36,813 bases of DNA from JAVBPR01 sp031549485 (GTDB lineage: Bacteria; Bacillota; Clostridia; Oscillospirales; Feifaniaceae). The notes beneath the pieces were generated by a model that worked only from the letters and a program-made list of their open reading frames with translations, ran no database searches and had not been told where the DNA came from. The stretch spans positions 1-36,813 of the forward strand of contig JAVBPR010000011.1 in assembly GCA_031549485.1 (NCBI GenBank), read 5' to 3'. Numbering within the stretch: the first letter of the stretch is position 1; each line of letters starts with the position of its first letter. Shown here in pieces: positions 1 to 9,403 of the stretch. Position numbers and translations under genes: made by a program.

Positions 1-1313
1 AGCACAAAATGCGCGCCGATATGGTAAAAAAACTGCGCAAGGAACTGTCGCTTCCTGTTGCGATAATGATTGACACAAAAGGCCCTGATATTCGCGTTGG
101 GCGCTTTAAAAACAACTTTGTAGAGCTTCGCGGCGGAGACCATTTTACCCTTACCGGCAAGCAGATAGAGGGCGACAACTCGATTGCGTCGATAACCTAT
201 CCCGAAATGGCCGCAAAGGTTAAAAAAGGCGATATAATAATGATGGACGACGGCCTTATAAAAACACAGGTTTTGAATATAGCCGACGGCGAGATAGAAT
301 GCCTTATAATTGACGGAGGCATACTTGCGAATAATAAAAGCGTAAACGTCCCCGGCGTAAAACTTCAGATTCCGTATGTCCGCGAAAAGGACGTTGAAGA
401 TATTCTTTTTGCAATTGAAAATGATTTTGATTATATCGCCGCTTCATTCGTGCGGAGCAAGGAAGATGTTGAGGATATTAAAAAACTTCTTTCGGAAAAC
501 GGCGCTGAATCAATGAAAATAATCGCGAAAATCGAAAACAGCGAGGGAATAGAGCATATCGACGAAATTCTCGATATCTGCGATACAATAATGATTGCGC
601 GCGGCGATATGGGCGTGGAACTACCATTTAAAGAGCTTCCCGCAATTCAAAAACGGCTTATCAAAAAAGCACAGGCGCAGGGCAAAAAGACGATAACGGC
701 AACCCAAATGCTTGAATCGATGATAAAAAATCCACGGCCGACAAGAGCGGAAATAAGCGACGTCGCTAACGCGATTTACGACGGAACAAGCGCTATTATG
801 CTTTCGGGAGAAACGGCTGTCGGAAATTATCCGGTGCTTACCGTTAAAACCATGCATGAAATAGCAGAAACAACCGAGAAAAGTATTAACTACAATAAGC
901 GGTTTGTCGAATATAATCAGGATTATACAAAGCATATTTCCGAAGCGCTCGCCCATGCAACCTGCTCGCTTGCGCGAGATCTATCGGCGGCGGCGATTAT
1001 AACTCTTACAAAGACCGGGAAAACCGCGCGCCTTGTTTCAAGGTATCGCCCGCAGGCGGTTATAATTTCTTTTACCCCGGAATTTAAAGTTTATAATCAA
1101 ATGGCGCTTTCGTGGGGATGTATTCCGAAAATGCTTCCGCTTATGAATAATTCGGATGAGCTTTTTGATAAGGCTATTGAATCCATCCGCGACTTAAATA
1201 TACTGAAAGAAGGCGACTTTTTTGTCTATACGGCGGGAACTCCGCTTGGAAAAGCCGGAAATTCGAATTATTTAAAGGTCGGCCGGTTTGAAGCAAAAGC
1301 AGAGCAAAAATAA
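1..1313 (+). CDS. pyk: Pyruvate kinase, 5' end cut by window edge
   Basis: Pyruvate kinase transfers phosphate from phosphoenolpyruvate to ADP, the last step of glycolysis, in the cytoplasm. The frame is open from base 3 and reads HKMRADMV before the first ATG at base 9. Since the family has about 40-45 residues before this point, the gene is truncated by the window and not naturally short. Visible motifs, numbered from the ATG at base 9, are IDTKGPDIR (about 21-29), the active-site stretch IAKIENSEGI (about 172-181), the metal-binding MIARGDMGVELP and the ITATQMLESM signature near 230. The C-terminal regulatory domain runs to the stop and has no extra PEP-utiliser domain. It is followed by a short hairpin and a convergent tRNA gene. 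The identity is clear. Confidence 0.97.
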   Translation, partial: HKMRADMVKKLRKELSLPVAIMIDTKGPDIRVGRFKNNFVELRGGDHFTLTGKQIEGDNSIASITYPEMAAKVKKGDIIMMDDGLIKTQVLNIADGEIECLIIDGGILANNKSVNVPGVKLQIPYVREKDVEDILFAIENDFDYIAASFVRSKEDVEDIKKLLSENGAESMKIIAKIENSEGIEHIDEILDICDTIMIARGDMGVELPFKELPAIQKRLIKKAQAQGKKTITATQMLESMIKNPRPTRAEISDVANAIYDGTSAIMLSGETAVGNYPVLTVKTMHEIAETTEKSINYNKRFVEYNQDYTKHISEALAHATCSLARDLSAAAIITLTKTGKTARLVSRYRPQAVIISFTPEFKVYNQMALSWGCIPKMLPLMNNSDELFDKAIESIRDLNILKEGDFFVYTAGTPLGKAGNSNYLKVGRFEAKAEQK

Positions 1314-1333
1314 TACAGCCTTTTAAGGCTGTA
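1314..1333 (+). terminator. Weak hairpin after pyk
   Basis: TACAGCC and GGCTGTA pair around a six-base loop directly after the pyk stop codon. No run of T follows on the plus strand, so this is a hairpin that may protect or end the transcript and not a textbook intrinsic terminator. Confidence 0.4.
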
Positions 1334-1360
1334 CATAAAAAATAAAATCAAAAAGCAAAT

Positions 1361-1395
1361 AAAAAATCCCCAAAGCCTTGCGGCTTTGAGGATTT
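1361..1395 (-). terminator. Intrinsic terminator of tRNA-Trp
   Basis: On the minus strand AAATCC-T-CAAAGCC pairs with GGCTTTG-G-GGATTT around a GCAA loop and is followed by a T run. It begins right at the encoded CCA of the tRNA, so it ends the tRNA transcript. Confidence 0.8.
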
Positions 1396-1470
1396 GGCAG
1401 GGGCAGAAGGATTTGAACCCTCGGCACGTGGTTTTGGAGACCACTGCTCTACCAACTGAGCTATACCCCT
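1395..1470 (-). tRNA. trnW: tRNA-Trp (anticodon CCA)
   Basis: The minus strand gives a full cloverleaf. The seven-base acceptor stem is AGGGGTA/TGCCCCT (one G-U pair) and the D-arm is GCTC...GAGC. The anticodon stem GTGGT/ACCAC encloses the loop CTCCAAA, giving anticodon CCA, and the T-arm carries GGTTCAAATCC. The discriminator base is G and the 3' CCA is encoded. A consensus promoter lies 17 bases upstream and a terminator directly downstream, so it is a single-gene transcription unit. Confidence 0.97.
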
Positions 1471-1486
1471 ATTTGCAACGAAGTTA

Positions 1487-1515
1487 ATTATATCTAAGAT
1501 TTTTTTTGATGTCAA
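1487..1515 (-). promoter_or_regulatory. Consensus sigma-A promoter for tRNA-Trp
   Basis: Read on the minus strand, TTGACA (1510-1515) and TATAAT (1487-1492) are separated by exactly 17 bases. Both hexamers are perfect, as expected for a stable-RNA gene. Confidence 0.9.
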
Positions 1516-1546
1516 GGCAAGTTTCGATTAAAACATAGAGGACAAG

Positions 1547-3067
1547 ATGAAAAGAATTCTTCACATAATCATAATAATTTTCGCGCTTTTGGCGGCGCTT
1601 GTCTTGGCGGGCAGCACATTTGGTGTTTTCCCGCCCGAAGAACCTGCGCCCGAAGAGCCGATTCCGGACATAGAAGAAGAAATAACATACGAGGTTGTTT
1701 TGCCCGGCGGAAACAACCCGGACAGCGCATTTATGCGAGAATCCGCGCCGGAAAGATATTATCCGACGACCGAGCTGAAGTTTAAAGCGGGCAAGTATGA
1801 CGGCGGCGAAATTATCGCTTATCTCGGATACTTAAACGATTTTTATGATGCGAAATACGGGTTTTGTGACAAAAACGGCAAAATTATTTCAGATCCGTAT
1901 TACAGCAGCGTCACCGTTGCGAAGCGCAAAGATGAAAAACTTTATATCGCCACGAAGCAAATTGGGGAAGACAAGAAAGAAATCGATATAATCACGACAG
2001 ACGGAAAAAAAGTGCTTGGTTATGACGATTATTCTGTTATGTTTGATTATAATAGCAATATTGACGGGATTTCGGGAAATGTCAGCAGCTCTGATTATAT
2101 TTGCGTCGCAAAAAACGGAAAATGGGGCATAATTGATTTTACCGGCAAGGAAATTATCAGACCAAAGTATCCGTATAAAGTTTTCTTCAATGAGGGAATC
2201 GGCGCAGTATTATCCGCTGATAAAAAAAGTTATTATTACGTAGATGACAAAGGATTTGGAGTCATCGAAAAAACTTTTATTTTCGACGATAAGGCCGACA
2301 GCGAATATATGTTTATTAATAAACTGTTTTACAATGGCGTCGCAGTTTTTTGTGAAAACGGAAAATACGGAGCGATTGATAAAACAGGCGCGATAATTAT
2401 TCCCGCGGAATACGATTATTTAGAGCCTTTTATTTACGGGATGTCGGTCGCGAAAAAGAACGGATTGCAGGGTGTTCTCGGCGCCGGCGGAAATATAATA
2501 TACGATTTTTCAGTTGAATATTTATATGTTGTCGGTGAAAATTTAATAAACGTAAGCGATGAAAAAGGAACGCTTAAATATATTGACGGCACCGGCGCGG
2601 AAGTGTTTCCGAGCGCCGCCGACGATTCGGGATACGAATACGAAACTAAAAACAATACAGACACGATAATCAAAAAAGACGGCCGCGAATTATATCTTGA
2701 AAACGCTATTGTTTACCAGCTTCTTGACGATGAACATTTTTTGGTAAAGAAAACAACATTATCCGAAGACCCGATGACCGGAGCGGAAACGGCGGATGAT
2801 ATTTTTCAAGTTATAGATTTTAATAAAGGTCTGATGGCGGAATTTGATTGCGAATATGCGACCGGTTATGGCTCGCTTATTTTGACCGAGGATGGAAAAG
2901 GCGGCGGATTTCTTTGCGATTTCACCGGCAAAAAGGTAAATGAAGATCGCCTGGATTGGCTATACAGGGGCTTTAGCTATTTCCCGGCAAGAGGAGAAAG
3001 GTATGTCGGCGCGGTTGATGAAACCGGCGCGTGGATTATAAGGCTGCCATTCTTTGCGGAGGACTAA
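1547..3067 (+). CDS. WG-repeat protein with N-terminal membrane anchor
   Basis: This 506-residue protein starts at an ATG six bases after AGAGGA. Residues 4-25 are strongly hydrophobic (a signal anchor or uncleaved signal peptide). A Pro/Glu-rich linker (about 29-45) follows, so most of the protein is probably outside the membrane. The body contains WG-type repeats of the form K(W/Y)G-hydrophobic-D-x-G-K: near residues 103-113 (KYGFCDKNGK), 192-201 (KWGIIDFTGK), 273-281 (KYGAIDKTG), 306-315 and the last 60 residues. WG repeats form beta-rich surfaces and are common in Clostridia, but the ligand is not known. The stop codon lies inside the ribosome binding site of the next gene, a PstS-like lipoprotein, so the two are probably co-translated and may work together at the cell surface. 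Confidence 0.85.
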   Translation: MKRILHIIIIIFALLAALVLAGSTFGVFPPEEPAPEEPIPDIEEEITYEVVLPGGNNPDSAFMRESAPERYYPTTELKFKAGKYDGGEIIAYLGYLNDFYDAKYGFCDKNGKIISDPYYSSVTVAKRKDEKLYIATKQIGEDKKEIDIITTDGKKVLGYDDYSVMFDYNSNIDGISGNVSSSDYICVAKNGKWGIIDFTGKEIIRPKYPYKVFFNEGIGAVLSADKKSYYYVDDKGFGVIEKTFIFDDKADSEYMFINKLFYNGVAVFCENGKYGAIDKTGAIIIPAEYDYLEPFIYGMSVAKKNGLQGVLGAGGNIIYDFSVEYLYVVGENLINVSDEKGTLKYIDGTGAEVFPSAADDSGYEYETKNNTDTIIKKDGRELYLENAIVYQLLDDEHFLVKKTTLSEDPMTGAETADDIFQVIDFNKGLMAEFDCEYATGYGSLILTEDGKGGGFLCDFTGKKVNEDRLDWLYRGFSYFPARGERYVGAVDETGAWIIRLPFFAED

Positions 3068-3081
3068 AGGAGGCTATTTTT

Positions 3082-3987
3082 ATGAAAAAATTTACAGCAA
3101 TATTACTGCTTGCGGCAATCATGATTTTACCGTCGGGCTGCGTAAAAACCGCTCCGTCGGAGCCGCAAGAGCCTGACAATAGCGTGAAATTCAGTTTCAC
3201 AAAGGAAAATATGCCGAAGATAGACGGCTCGACTGCGACAATCCCGCTTGCCGAGGCGGTTTATTCGGTGCTTCTCGGTGTTCCGAGGGCGGAAGCTGCC
3301 GGCATGGTGGAATTTTCGGGAACGAATTCGGCATATAAAGAGCTTGCCGATAAAAATGCCGATATCCTTTTCGTGTATGAAAAGCCGGGCGACGCGCAGC
3401 AGTACATCGACGAAAAAGGGGTGGAGCTCGAATTTGCCGCTATCGGAAAAGACGCGCTTGTCTTTCTCGTGAATTCGAAAAATTCGGTAAAAAACCTCTC
3501 GGCAGAGCAAATCGTCGGGATATACGAGGGCAAAATCACCTCATGGAAAGATGTCGGCGGAGCAAAAAGCCTTATAAAAGCGTTTCAGCGAAACGAGACC
3601 TCGGGAAGCCAAACACTTATGAAAAAACTTGTTATGAACGGCAAAGAGCTTATGAAAGCGCCAGAAGAATGGGTGGCGGGAGAGATGGGCGAGCTTATCG
3701 ATTATGTTGCGGCGTATGAAAATTCGGCTTCGGCTATCGGATATAACGTATACTATTACGTTTCGAAAATGAAAAGCGATCCGAATATCTCGATGCTGTC
3801 GGTAAACGGAATACTTCCCGAAAAAGCGAGCATCGAAAACGGAAGCTATCCATTTGTGAATGATTTTTACGCCGTTATTCGTAAGGACGCGAAAGAGGGC
3901 AGCCCGGAGCGTATTTTATTTGACTGGATACAGTCGGCGGCAGGGCAAAGCCTTATCGACGGCGAGGGTTACGCAAAAGCAAAATAA
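3082..3987 (+). CDS. PstS-like substrate-binding lipoprotein
   Basis: The start is taken at 3082 because AAAGGAGG (3066-3073) sits eight bases before it and the next residues form a lipoprotein signal (hydrophobic core, then LPSGC, with lipidated Cys20). The frame is open further upstream but without signal character. The 301-residue protein has periplasmic-binding-protein features of the phosphate-binding PstS group: DGSTATIPLAEAVY near the N terminus, EFSGTNSAYKEL, then DALVFLVNSKN, IVGIYEGKITSWKDVGG and RNETSGSQ, which is the usual phosphate-contact region. No PstC, PstA or PstB genes lie next to it, so it may serve an importer elsewhere or act as a sensor. It follows the WG-repeat gene closely. 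Confidence 0.85.
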   Translation: MKKFTAILLLAAIMILPSGCVKTAPSEPQEPDNSVKFSFTKENMPKIDGSTATIPLAEAVYSVLLGVPRAEAAGMVEFSGTNSAYKELADKNADILFVYEKPGDAQQYIDEKGVELEFAAIGKDALVFLVNSKNSVKNLSAEQIVGIYEGKITSWKDVGGAKSLIKAFQRNETSGSQTLMKKLVMNGKELMKAPEEWVAGEMGELIDYVAAYENSASAIGYNVYYYVSKMKSDPNISMLSVNGILPEKASIENGSYPFVNDFYAVIRKDAKEGSPERILFDWIQSAAGQSLIDGEGYAKAK

Positions 3988-4018
3988 TCATATATAAACG
4001 ACATCGGAGGTATTATTT

Positions 4019-4723
4019 ATGGGAGAAGTGATTGCGGCAAGAACGCTAAACGAGCTATACATTATTCTTGATATAATGTTTCTCTGTTTTTTTGCGTTTG
4101 TGCTATGGAAAAACAAACAGTACACAGCTATAACGGTCGGGCTTTTGGCAGGGCTGATATATTTTGTGGTTGATTACGGCGGGTTTTATCTGCTTTTGGG
4201 AACTCGGACGGTCGAGGGCGCAAACCCGTTTCTTTTCCTCTTTTGGCTTTCAATGAGCTATGGATTTACGAATTTCGCGTGGATATGGCTGTGGCTAAAT
4301 AAAGACGGAAAGCGTCTTGAGTGGTCGCTTCTTATAATTGCCGGATGGTTTACAACCGCGCTTTTATCGCAAAATTTCGGCGGAAATACAGGGGTTATTT
4401 CGATAGCGCGCGGCACCGACAGTTATCACGGAATCATGGCGATAATTCTTTTCGTCGGCTATGCCTATCTTATTGTCAAGAATCTTGCGGAAAAAGACAA
4501 GGAAAAACGCGCGCCGATTCTCGATATACTTATCATCGGCGTATTAGTTCAATTCTCATGGGAATTTGTCTTGCTTGTCACCGGAATTCGCCCGCAGGGG
4601 ATTATGCCGCTTATTGTAAATTCGCTGCTCGAGACGAATTTAGGGCTTCCATATATGTATTTAATTCATAAAGCGTATCAAAAAAGGGCTACTGCATCTG
4701 CACTTGTAGAAGCGACAGTTTAG
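4019..4723 (+). CDS. Multi-pass membrane protein of unknown function
   Basis: I do not recognise this 234-residue protein. Six or seven hydrophobic spans are visible (for example near residues 13-32, 38-58, 68-92, 100-117, 138-153 and 168-188), separated by short charged loops such as NKDGKRLE and AEKDKEKRAP. It has no signal peptidase site and no catalytic motif that I can name. The ATG follows CGGAGG with suitable spacing. It lies 31 bases after the PstS-like gene and is closed by a strong terminator, so it is probably the last gene of the WG/PstS-like operon. Confidence 0.7.
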   Translation: MGEVIAARTLNELYIILDIMFLCFFAFVLWKNKQYTAITVGLLAGLIYFVVDYGGFYLLLGTRTVEGANPFLFLFWLSMSYGFTNFAWIWLWLNKDGKRLEWSLLIIAGWFTTALLSQNFGGNTGVISIARGTDSYHGIMAIILFVGYAYLIVKNLAEKDKEKRAPILDILIIGVLVQFSWEFVLLVTGIRPQGIMPLIVNSLLETNLGLPYMYLIHKAYQKRATASALVEATV

Positions 4724-4726
4724 GGT

Positions 4727-4758
4727 AAAAACGCCGTGCTTGATGGACGGCGTTTTTT
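4727..4758 (+). terminator. Intrinsic terminator
   Basis: AAAACGCCGT pairs with ACGGCG plus a T6 run around a ten-base loop, three bases after the preceding stop. It separates the membrane-protein operon from the GH13 operon. Confidence 0.85.
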
Positions 4759-4794
4759 CATAAAAATCACAATAAATGAAAAAGAGGAATTAAG

Positions 4795-6114
4795 ATGAGT
4801 TTTGCGGCGGAAAGAGTTTTTTACCAGATTTATCCTTTGGGGCTGCTCGGCGCAGAAAAGACAAACAACTTTGAAAATCCGCCCGAGAATCGGATAAAAA
4901 ATCTCGATGTGTTTTTGCCGCATATAAAGAAGCTCGGGGCATCTGCAATATATTTTTGCCCGATTTTCGAATCCTCTTCGCACGGATACGACACGGCGGA
5001 TTTCACAAAAATCGACCGCCGGATAGGAACAAATGAGAGCTTTGCAAAGTTTGTAGGCAAGGCGCATAAAGAAGACGTGAAAATCGTGCTCGACGGGGTT
5101 TTCAATCATGTCGGACGGGATTTTTGGGCATTCAAAGATGTCAGGGAAAAAAGATACGACAGCCGGTATAAAGATTGGTTTTATATAAATTTTGGCGGCG
5201 AGAGCAATTACGGCGACGGCTTTTGGTATGACGGCTGGGAGGGGCATTTTGAACTTGTAAAGCTGAATCTTCATAATCCCGAGGTAAGGCAGCATATATT
5301 CGATTCGGTCGCCGGATGGATTGAAGAATTTGATATAGACGGGCTGCGCCTTGATGTCGCTTACAGCCTGCCGCTTGATTTTATTACCGAGCTTTGCGCA
5401 CTTTGCCGCGCGAAAAAAGAAGATTTTTTCATGCTCGGCGAAGTGTTGCACGGCGACTACAACTTATTTGTCTGCGAAAACCGGCTCGAAAGCGTCACGA
5501 ATTACGAGTGCTATAAAGGGCTCTATTCCAGCTTAAACGAGAGCAATTTGTTTGAAATCGGATATTCGCTGAACCGCCAGTTCGGACCGGAAACTTGGAC
5601 GCTTTACAAGGGAAAACCCCTGTTTGGCTTTGTTGATAACCATGATGTGTCAAGAGTGGCTTCGATTTTAAATTGCGAAAAAGATTTGCCGCTGATTTAC
5701 GCGCTGCTATTTGCGATGCCTGGTATACCATCAGTGTATTACGGCAGCGAATGGAGCGAAAAAGGCAAAAAAAGCGACGGCGATTTCGCGCTTCGACCTG
5801 AGGTGGAAACGCCGCTCTGGACCGGGCTTTGCGATTATCTCGCGGCGCTTTCGGCCGCGCGTGAGCAAAGTTTGGCGCTTAGAAAAGGAAGCTATTTCCA
5901 GTGCCATCTTAATAACCGGCAGATTATTTTTGAGCGAAGGTACGGCGACGAGAGAATACTTTTCGCCTTGAATATTGATGACAGCGAAGCGACAATACAT
6001 TTTAACGCAAACGCCGGCTGCGGAACCGACCTGATTACAAGCACAAAAATCGATTTCGGCGGCGGGCTCAAAATCCCGGCGAAAACAGCGTTTATCATAG
6101 GAGGAATGCACTGA
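4795..6114 (+). CDS. GH13 alpha-amylase-family glycoside hydrolase
   Basis: This 439-residue protein lacks a signal peptide and should act in the cytoplasm on alpha-glucans or oligosaccharides. All four GH13 regions are present: region I DGVFNHVG (100-107), region II GLRLDVAY with the nucleophile Asp187, region III GEVLHGDY with the acid/base Glu216, and region IV FVDNHDVSR with the stabilising Asp284. A C-terminal beta domain follows (about 365-439). Its length suits small cytoplasmic maltodextrin or cyclomaltodextrin hydrolases without the N-terminal domain. The exact substrate cannot be read from the sequence. It is translated from GAGGAATTAAG-ATG, and its stop lies one base before the start of the deacetylase gene, so the two form a carbohydrate operon. 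Confidence 0.92.
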   Translation: MSFAAERVFYQIYPLGLLGAEKTNNFENPPENRIKNLDVFLPHIKKLGASAIYFCPIFESSSHGYDTADFTKIDRRIGTNESFAKFVGKAHKEDVKIVLDGVFNHVGRDFWAFKDVREKRYDSRYKDWFYINFGGESNYGDGFWYDGWEGHFELVKLNLHNPEVRQHIFDSVAGWIEEFDIDGLRLDVAYSLPLDFITELCALCRAKKEDFFMLGEVLHGDYNLFVCENRLESVTNYECYKGLYSSLNESNLFEIGYSLNRQFGPETWTLYKGKPLFGFVDNHDVSRVASILNCEKDLPLIYALLFAMPGIPSVYYGSEWSEKGKKSDGDFALRPEVETPLWTGLCDYLAALSAAREQSLALRKGSYFQCHLNNRQIIFERRYGDERILFALNIDDSEATIHFNANAGCGTDLITSTKIDFGGGLKIPAKTAFIIGGMH

Positions 6115-6115
6115 T

Positions 6116-6838
6116 ATGAAGCTCATTGTCAACGCGGACGATTTCGGGCACAGTGACGGGATAAATAAGGGGATAATCAGCGCATATCAAAATGGAATCG
6201 TGCGCTCTACGACGATAATGGCGGGAATGGACGGATTTTTATCCGCGCTCGCTCTTGCCAAAGAAAATCCGGGGCTTGGCATCGGTGTTCATCTAACCCT
6301 TACCTGCGGCAAAAGCGTGGGCGGAGTTTATAAAACGATAACCGATGAAAACGGGTGTTTCTTAAAACTTGGAAAACTGAAAGAAACAGATGCCGATCCG
6401 CAGGAAATCGAGAAAGAATACCGCGCGCAAATCGAAAAGGTTATAAGCGCGGGAATAAAGCCCGATCATCTTGACAGCCATCATCACACACACAGGCTGC
6501 CCGCGGCATATGCGGTATTTATCAAAATGTGCAGAGAGTACAACCTTCCTGCGAGAATGTACGAAAAAGAGCCGGGAATAATTGCGCCGCAAGTTTTCGA
6601 AGAATCGTTTTACGAACGCGGCGCGACAACAGAAAATCTCAAGCAGATACTCTTAAAACATAGCGGCGCGGAGTCGCTCGAGCTCATGTGCCATCCCGCT
6701 TTTCCCGATGACGCGCTTAGGGCGTCAAGCTCCTACTGCGATTTTCGGGCGACCGAGCGGCAAATTCTCGAAAGCGATGAAATAAAAAAATTCATAAAAG
6801 AGCAAGGCATAACGCTTGCGACATTCGGTCAGCTTTAA
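6116..6838 (+). CDS. ChbG/YdjC-family carbohydrate deacetylase
   Basis: This 240-residue protein matches the YdjC/ChbG polysaccharide-deacetylase fold, which removes acetyl groups from amino sugars such as chitobiose in a metal-dependent reaction. Signatures seen are NADDFG (6-11, metal Asp), GVHLTLT (57-63, His59) and LDSHHHTH (119-126, metal His residues). The C terminus has LELMCHPAF (His near 193), also typical. The ribosome binding site GGAGG lies inside the end of the GH13 gene, which points to translational coupling. The pairing suggests processing of mixed or amino-sugar oligosaccharides, though this is inference. Confidence 0.9.
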   Translation: MKLIVNADDFGHSDGINKGIISAYQNGIVRSTTIMAGMDGFLSALALAKENPGLGIGVHLTLTCGKSVGGVYKTITDENGCFLKLGKLKETDADPQEIEKEYRAQIEKVISAGIKPDHLDSHHHTHRLPAAYAVFIKMCREYNLPARMYEKEPGIIAPQVFEESFYERGATTENLKQILLKHSGAESLELMCHPAFPDDALRASSSYCDFRATERQILESDEIKKFIKEQGITLATFGQL

Positions 6839-6854
6839 ATAGAGGAGAAGGAAG

Positions 6855-9362
6855 ATGAAAAGGGCTTTTGCGCTTATTTTGGCGATGATTATTTTTGCCG
6901 CGGCCGTGAATTTTTCGGCAAAAGCGGCGGAAGAACCGATAAATAATATCGTTTTCGAGCCGGTTTCGGGTGGGAAATTCATATACTGCAATAATCCCGA
7001 AATGATCGGAAATGCCCATCTCTCATCAATCGAAAACAGCGCGCCGATGTATTTGATGACAAATAAAGGGCTGCGCGAAGATAACTATACTCTCTTTTTT
7101 TCGCACTCGAACGTGACCGATTATGATATCGAAGTCGATGTGCAGTTCAAGGCGAAGGGGAAAGCGGTAATCGAAATAAGCGCGGCCGGATTTGAGGTCG
7201 CGCACAATAACGACACGGCGTGGACATGCCTAAACAGCCTTGCCGATTACCGCCAGGCGCCGATAAAGCAGCTTGACGGACTTCGCGAATATGTTCCGAA
7301 TAAGTTTGCGCCGGTTCGAATCGAGCTTGACGGCGACAGCCGATGGATATCCGAATTCCTTTATAATTTCAAAGAGCTCCACTATTTGCAGTGCGCCAGC
7401 CTTATGACAGATTTTAAAATCATCTCGGGCGAAGTTGAGGTGAACGTCGCCGCGCTGAAATTCAGCGGAACGCTCGGCGACAGGTCGAATCATTCGGAAA
7501 ACGCGGCGGACGGGAAATATGTATCGCAGGACCATCAGATAAAAGGGATTGCGAGTTCGCTTCCGGCGGTCGAAACAAATTTAAATTTTGATATCACCGA
7601 AAATACCGCGCTCGGTGAAAATATCCCTTTCCGCATTTTTAATCAGTATTATCCGGACGGGCGGGTAAACGATAAATTCGCAACCCACCTAAACCCCTTG
7701 GCGGACGACTATTCGAAAGCGATTTTGTGCGAATCGGATATGCTTTGTTTTACATACAAAGACAGCGAAAAACTGAAACTTTATGGCAGTGCCGTGCCCG
7801 AAAGCGAAAAAGACGACCTTTGGGTTTTTGATACGAAGCACAGCGATGCGACTGCATATAAGGCGGGAATGCCTTTTGATATAAAGAATTTTAAGCCGAA
7901 TTTTACGGTTGATAAAGATGCCAAGAGCATCGAAAGCCCGTGTATTTTAGGGAATTATCTCGTTTCGGAAAGGTATAATATCACAGCGAAAAACACGGCG
8001 GAAACGCAGAGGACATTCGAGTTTTATCTTAAAACCGGCGCCGATGTTCTTGTTGGGATATATGACGAAAACGGCGTTCTTTTAAATCCATTTACGATGG
8101 AAACGGACGGCGGGTTTTATCTCGACAAGCCATATACCTGGTATGAGAGCAAGAACGAGCGGGTGGCGGCGGTACCGCTGAAAAAAGGGGAGACAAAAAA
8201 TTTTACGGTTGAGGTTATTTTGCCGACAAATAATTACGGCGGAATTCTTTGCAGCGCGCAGATTTCAAGCGAAATTCCGCAGTATCCGGGTTTTACCGAA
8301 ACACCGCGCTTTGGCAAAAGCGAAAGAGTTAGTTATCAAGCGGTCGGCGACGAGTTTATAAAATTTGAAACCGGCGCGTTTTGGCGCTCAAAAGACACAA
8401 AAGAGTGGGAAAAAATAATAACGGATTTTGAGAAAAACGCCGAAATTCGTGATGTTATAACGTCTTTCGAAATAAACAGGGCGGGGCAGAACCAATACGC
8501 CTTTCGGTATAATGTGTATGATTTAGGTTTCGAGCCGCCGATATATGACAAAAACGCCTTTGCGGGAAAAATCTATCTTACCGATGAAAATCTGCAGATA
8601 ACGGCGGAAAAAGATTTTAAAGAATATGTTTATGCTTTTGGATTTTCGCAGGGTAATTATTATGCTAAAACTAAGGGAAAAGTTTATATTTCCGCCGATT
8701 TTGAAAATTGGCAGGAATCCGTTTTGCCGTTTCCTTTAGGCAATCCTGAAAACACCGCCTTTGAGAGTAGTGAGCAAAGGCAAATCAAAAAAAGCGGTCG
8801 CTACTATTACTATTTCAAATCGCTGAAAAAAGATAATCGCGATATAGAAACAAAAAATATTCTTTCGGTTTCAAAAGACGGCGTATACTTTTTTGATTAT
8901 TCGCTTCCCGACAGGCTTGTAACGGTTGACGGCGTGACCGCGGGAGAGAAGGAAATCACGGTCGATTGCAGGAGCGACACCTATACTTTTTCTCTGCAAA
9001 ATATCGAGGAAAAACTTGCGTTTTCCGCGCTGATAAATTTTAACGGGACATATCTCGGTTTTGACGCTGTTCCTGTTGTAATTGACGGAAGCACGCTCGT
9101 TCCGATAAGGTTTTTCTTTGAAAAACTCGGCGCGGCGGTGGCGTGGGACAACGGTTTGATTACAGTAAATAAAGACGATAAAACAATCGTTTTCAAAATC
9201 GGAGACAAAAACTGCAAGGTAAACGGAAAAACCATCGAAATGACAGCGCAGGCAAGGCTCGTCGAAGAAAAAACAATGGTGCCGCTCCGCTTTTTGGCAG
9301 AACTGCTGTCCTATAATGTATCTTGGGCGGAAGCGACACGAACTGCGTATCTGACAAAGTGA
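6855..9362 (+). CDS. Large secreted protein with C-terminal stalk domain
   Basis: The 835-residue product starts after GAGGAGAAGGAAG-ATG and has a clear Sec signal peptide (residues 1-24, cleavage likely after AKA). The central 700 residues look beta-rich but match nothing I can name. The last about 110 residues carry the stalk or copper-amine-oxidase N-terminal-like fold: two copies of the pattern V(I/V)DGSTLVPIRFFFEKLGAAVAWD and EKTMVPLRFLAELLSYNVSW, ending in TAYLTK. This domain is common in clostridial surface proteins and usually mediates self-association or wall contact. The protein is probably exported and attached to the envelope. It lies 16 bases after the deacetylase gene and may share its transcript. 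Confidence 0.8.
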   Translation: MKRAFALILAMIIFAAAVNFSAKAAEEPINNIVFEPVSGGKFIYCNNPEMIGNAHLSSIENSAPMYLMTNKGLREDNYTLFFSHSNVTDYDIEVDVQFKAKGKAVIEISAAGFEVAHNNDTAWTCLNSLADYRQAPIKQLDGLREYVPNKFAPVRIELDGDSRWISEFLYNFKELHYLQCASLMTDFKIISGEVEVNVAALKFSGTLGDRSNHSENAADGKYVSQDHQIKGIASSLPAVETNLNFDITENTALGENIPFRIFNQYYPDGRVNDKFATHLNPLADDYSKAILCESDMLCFTYKDSEKLKLYGSAVPESEKDDLWVFDTKHSDATAYKAGMPFDIKNFKPNFTVDKDAKSIESPCILGNYLVSERYNITAKNTAETQRTFEFYLKTGADVLVGIYDENGVLLNPFTMETDGGFYLDKPYTWYESKNERVAAVPLKKGETKNFTVEVILPTNNYGGILCSAQISSEIPQYPGFTETPRFGKSERVSYQAVGDEFIKFETGAFWRSKDTKEWEKIITDFEKNAEIRDVITSFEINRAGQNQYAFRYNVYDLGFEPPIYDKNAFAGKIYLTDENLQITAEKDFKEYVYAFGFSQGNYYAKTKGKVYISADFENWQESVLPFPLGNPENTAFESSEQRQIKKSGRYYYYFKSLKKDNRDIETKNILSVSKDGVYFFDYSLPDRLVTVDGVTAGEKEITVDCRSDTYTFSLQNIEEKLAFSALINFNGTYLGFDAVPVVIDGSTLVPIRFFFEKLGAAVAWDNGLITVNKDDKTIVFKIGDKNCKVNGKTIEMTAQARLVEEKTMVPLRFLAELLSYNVSWAEATRTAYLTK

Positions 9363-9403
9363 TATTACGGCAAAAAGGCTCATCTGTTTCCGCTTAAAAT
9401 GTT

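Noticed and set aside
3127..3510. Overlapping frames on both strands in the PstS-like gene and similar shadow frames elsewhere
   Set aside because: They lie wholly inside genes with strong family motifs, lack ribosome binding sites and show shadow codon patterns.
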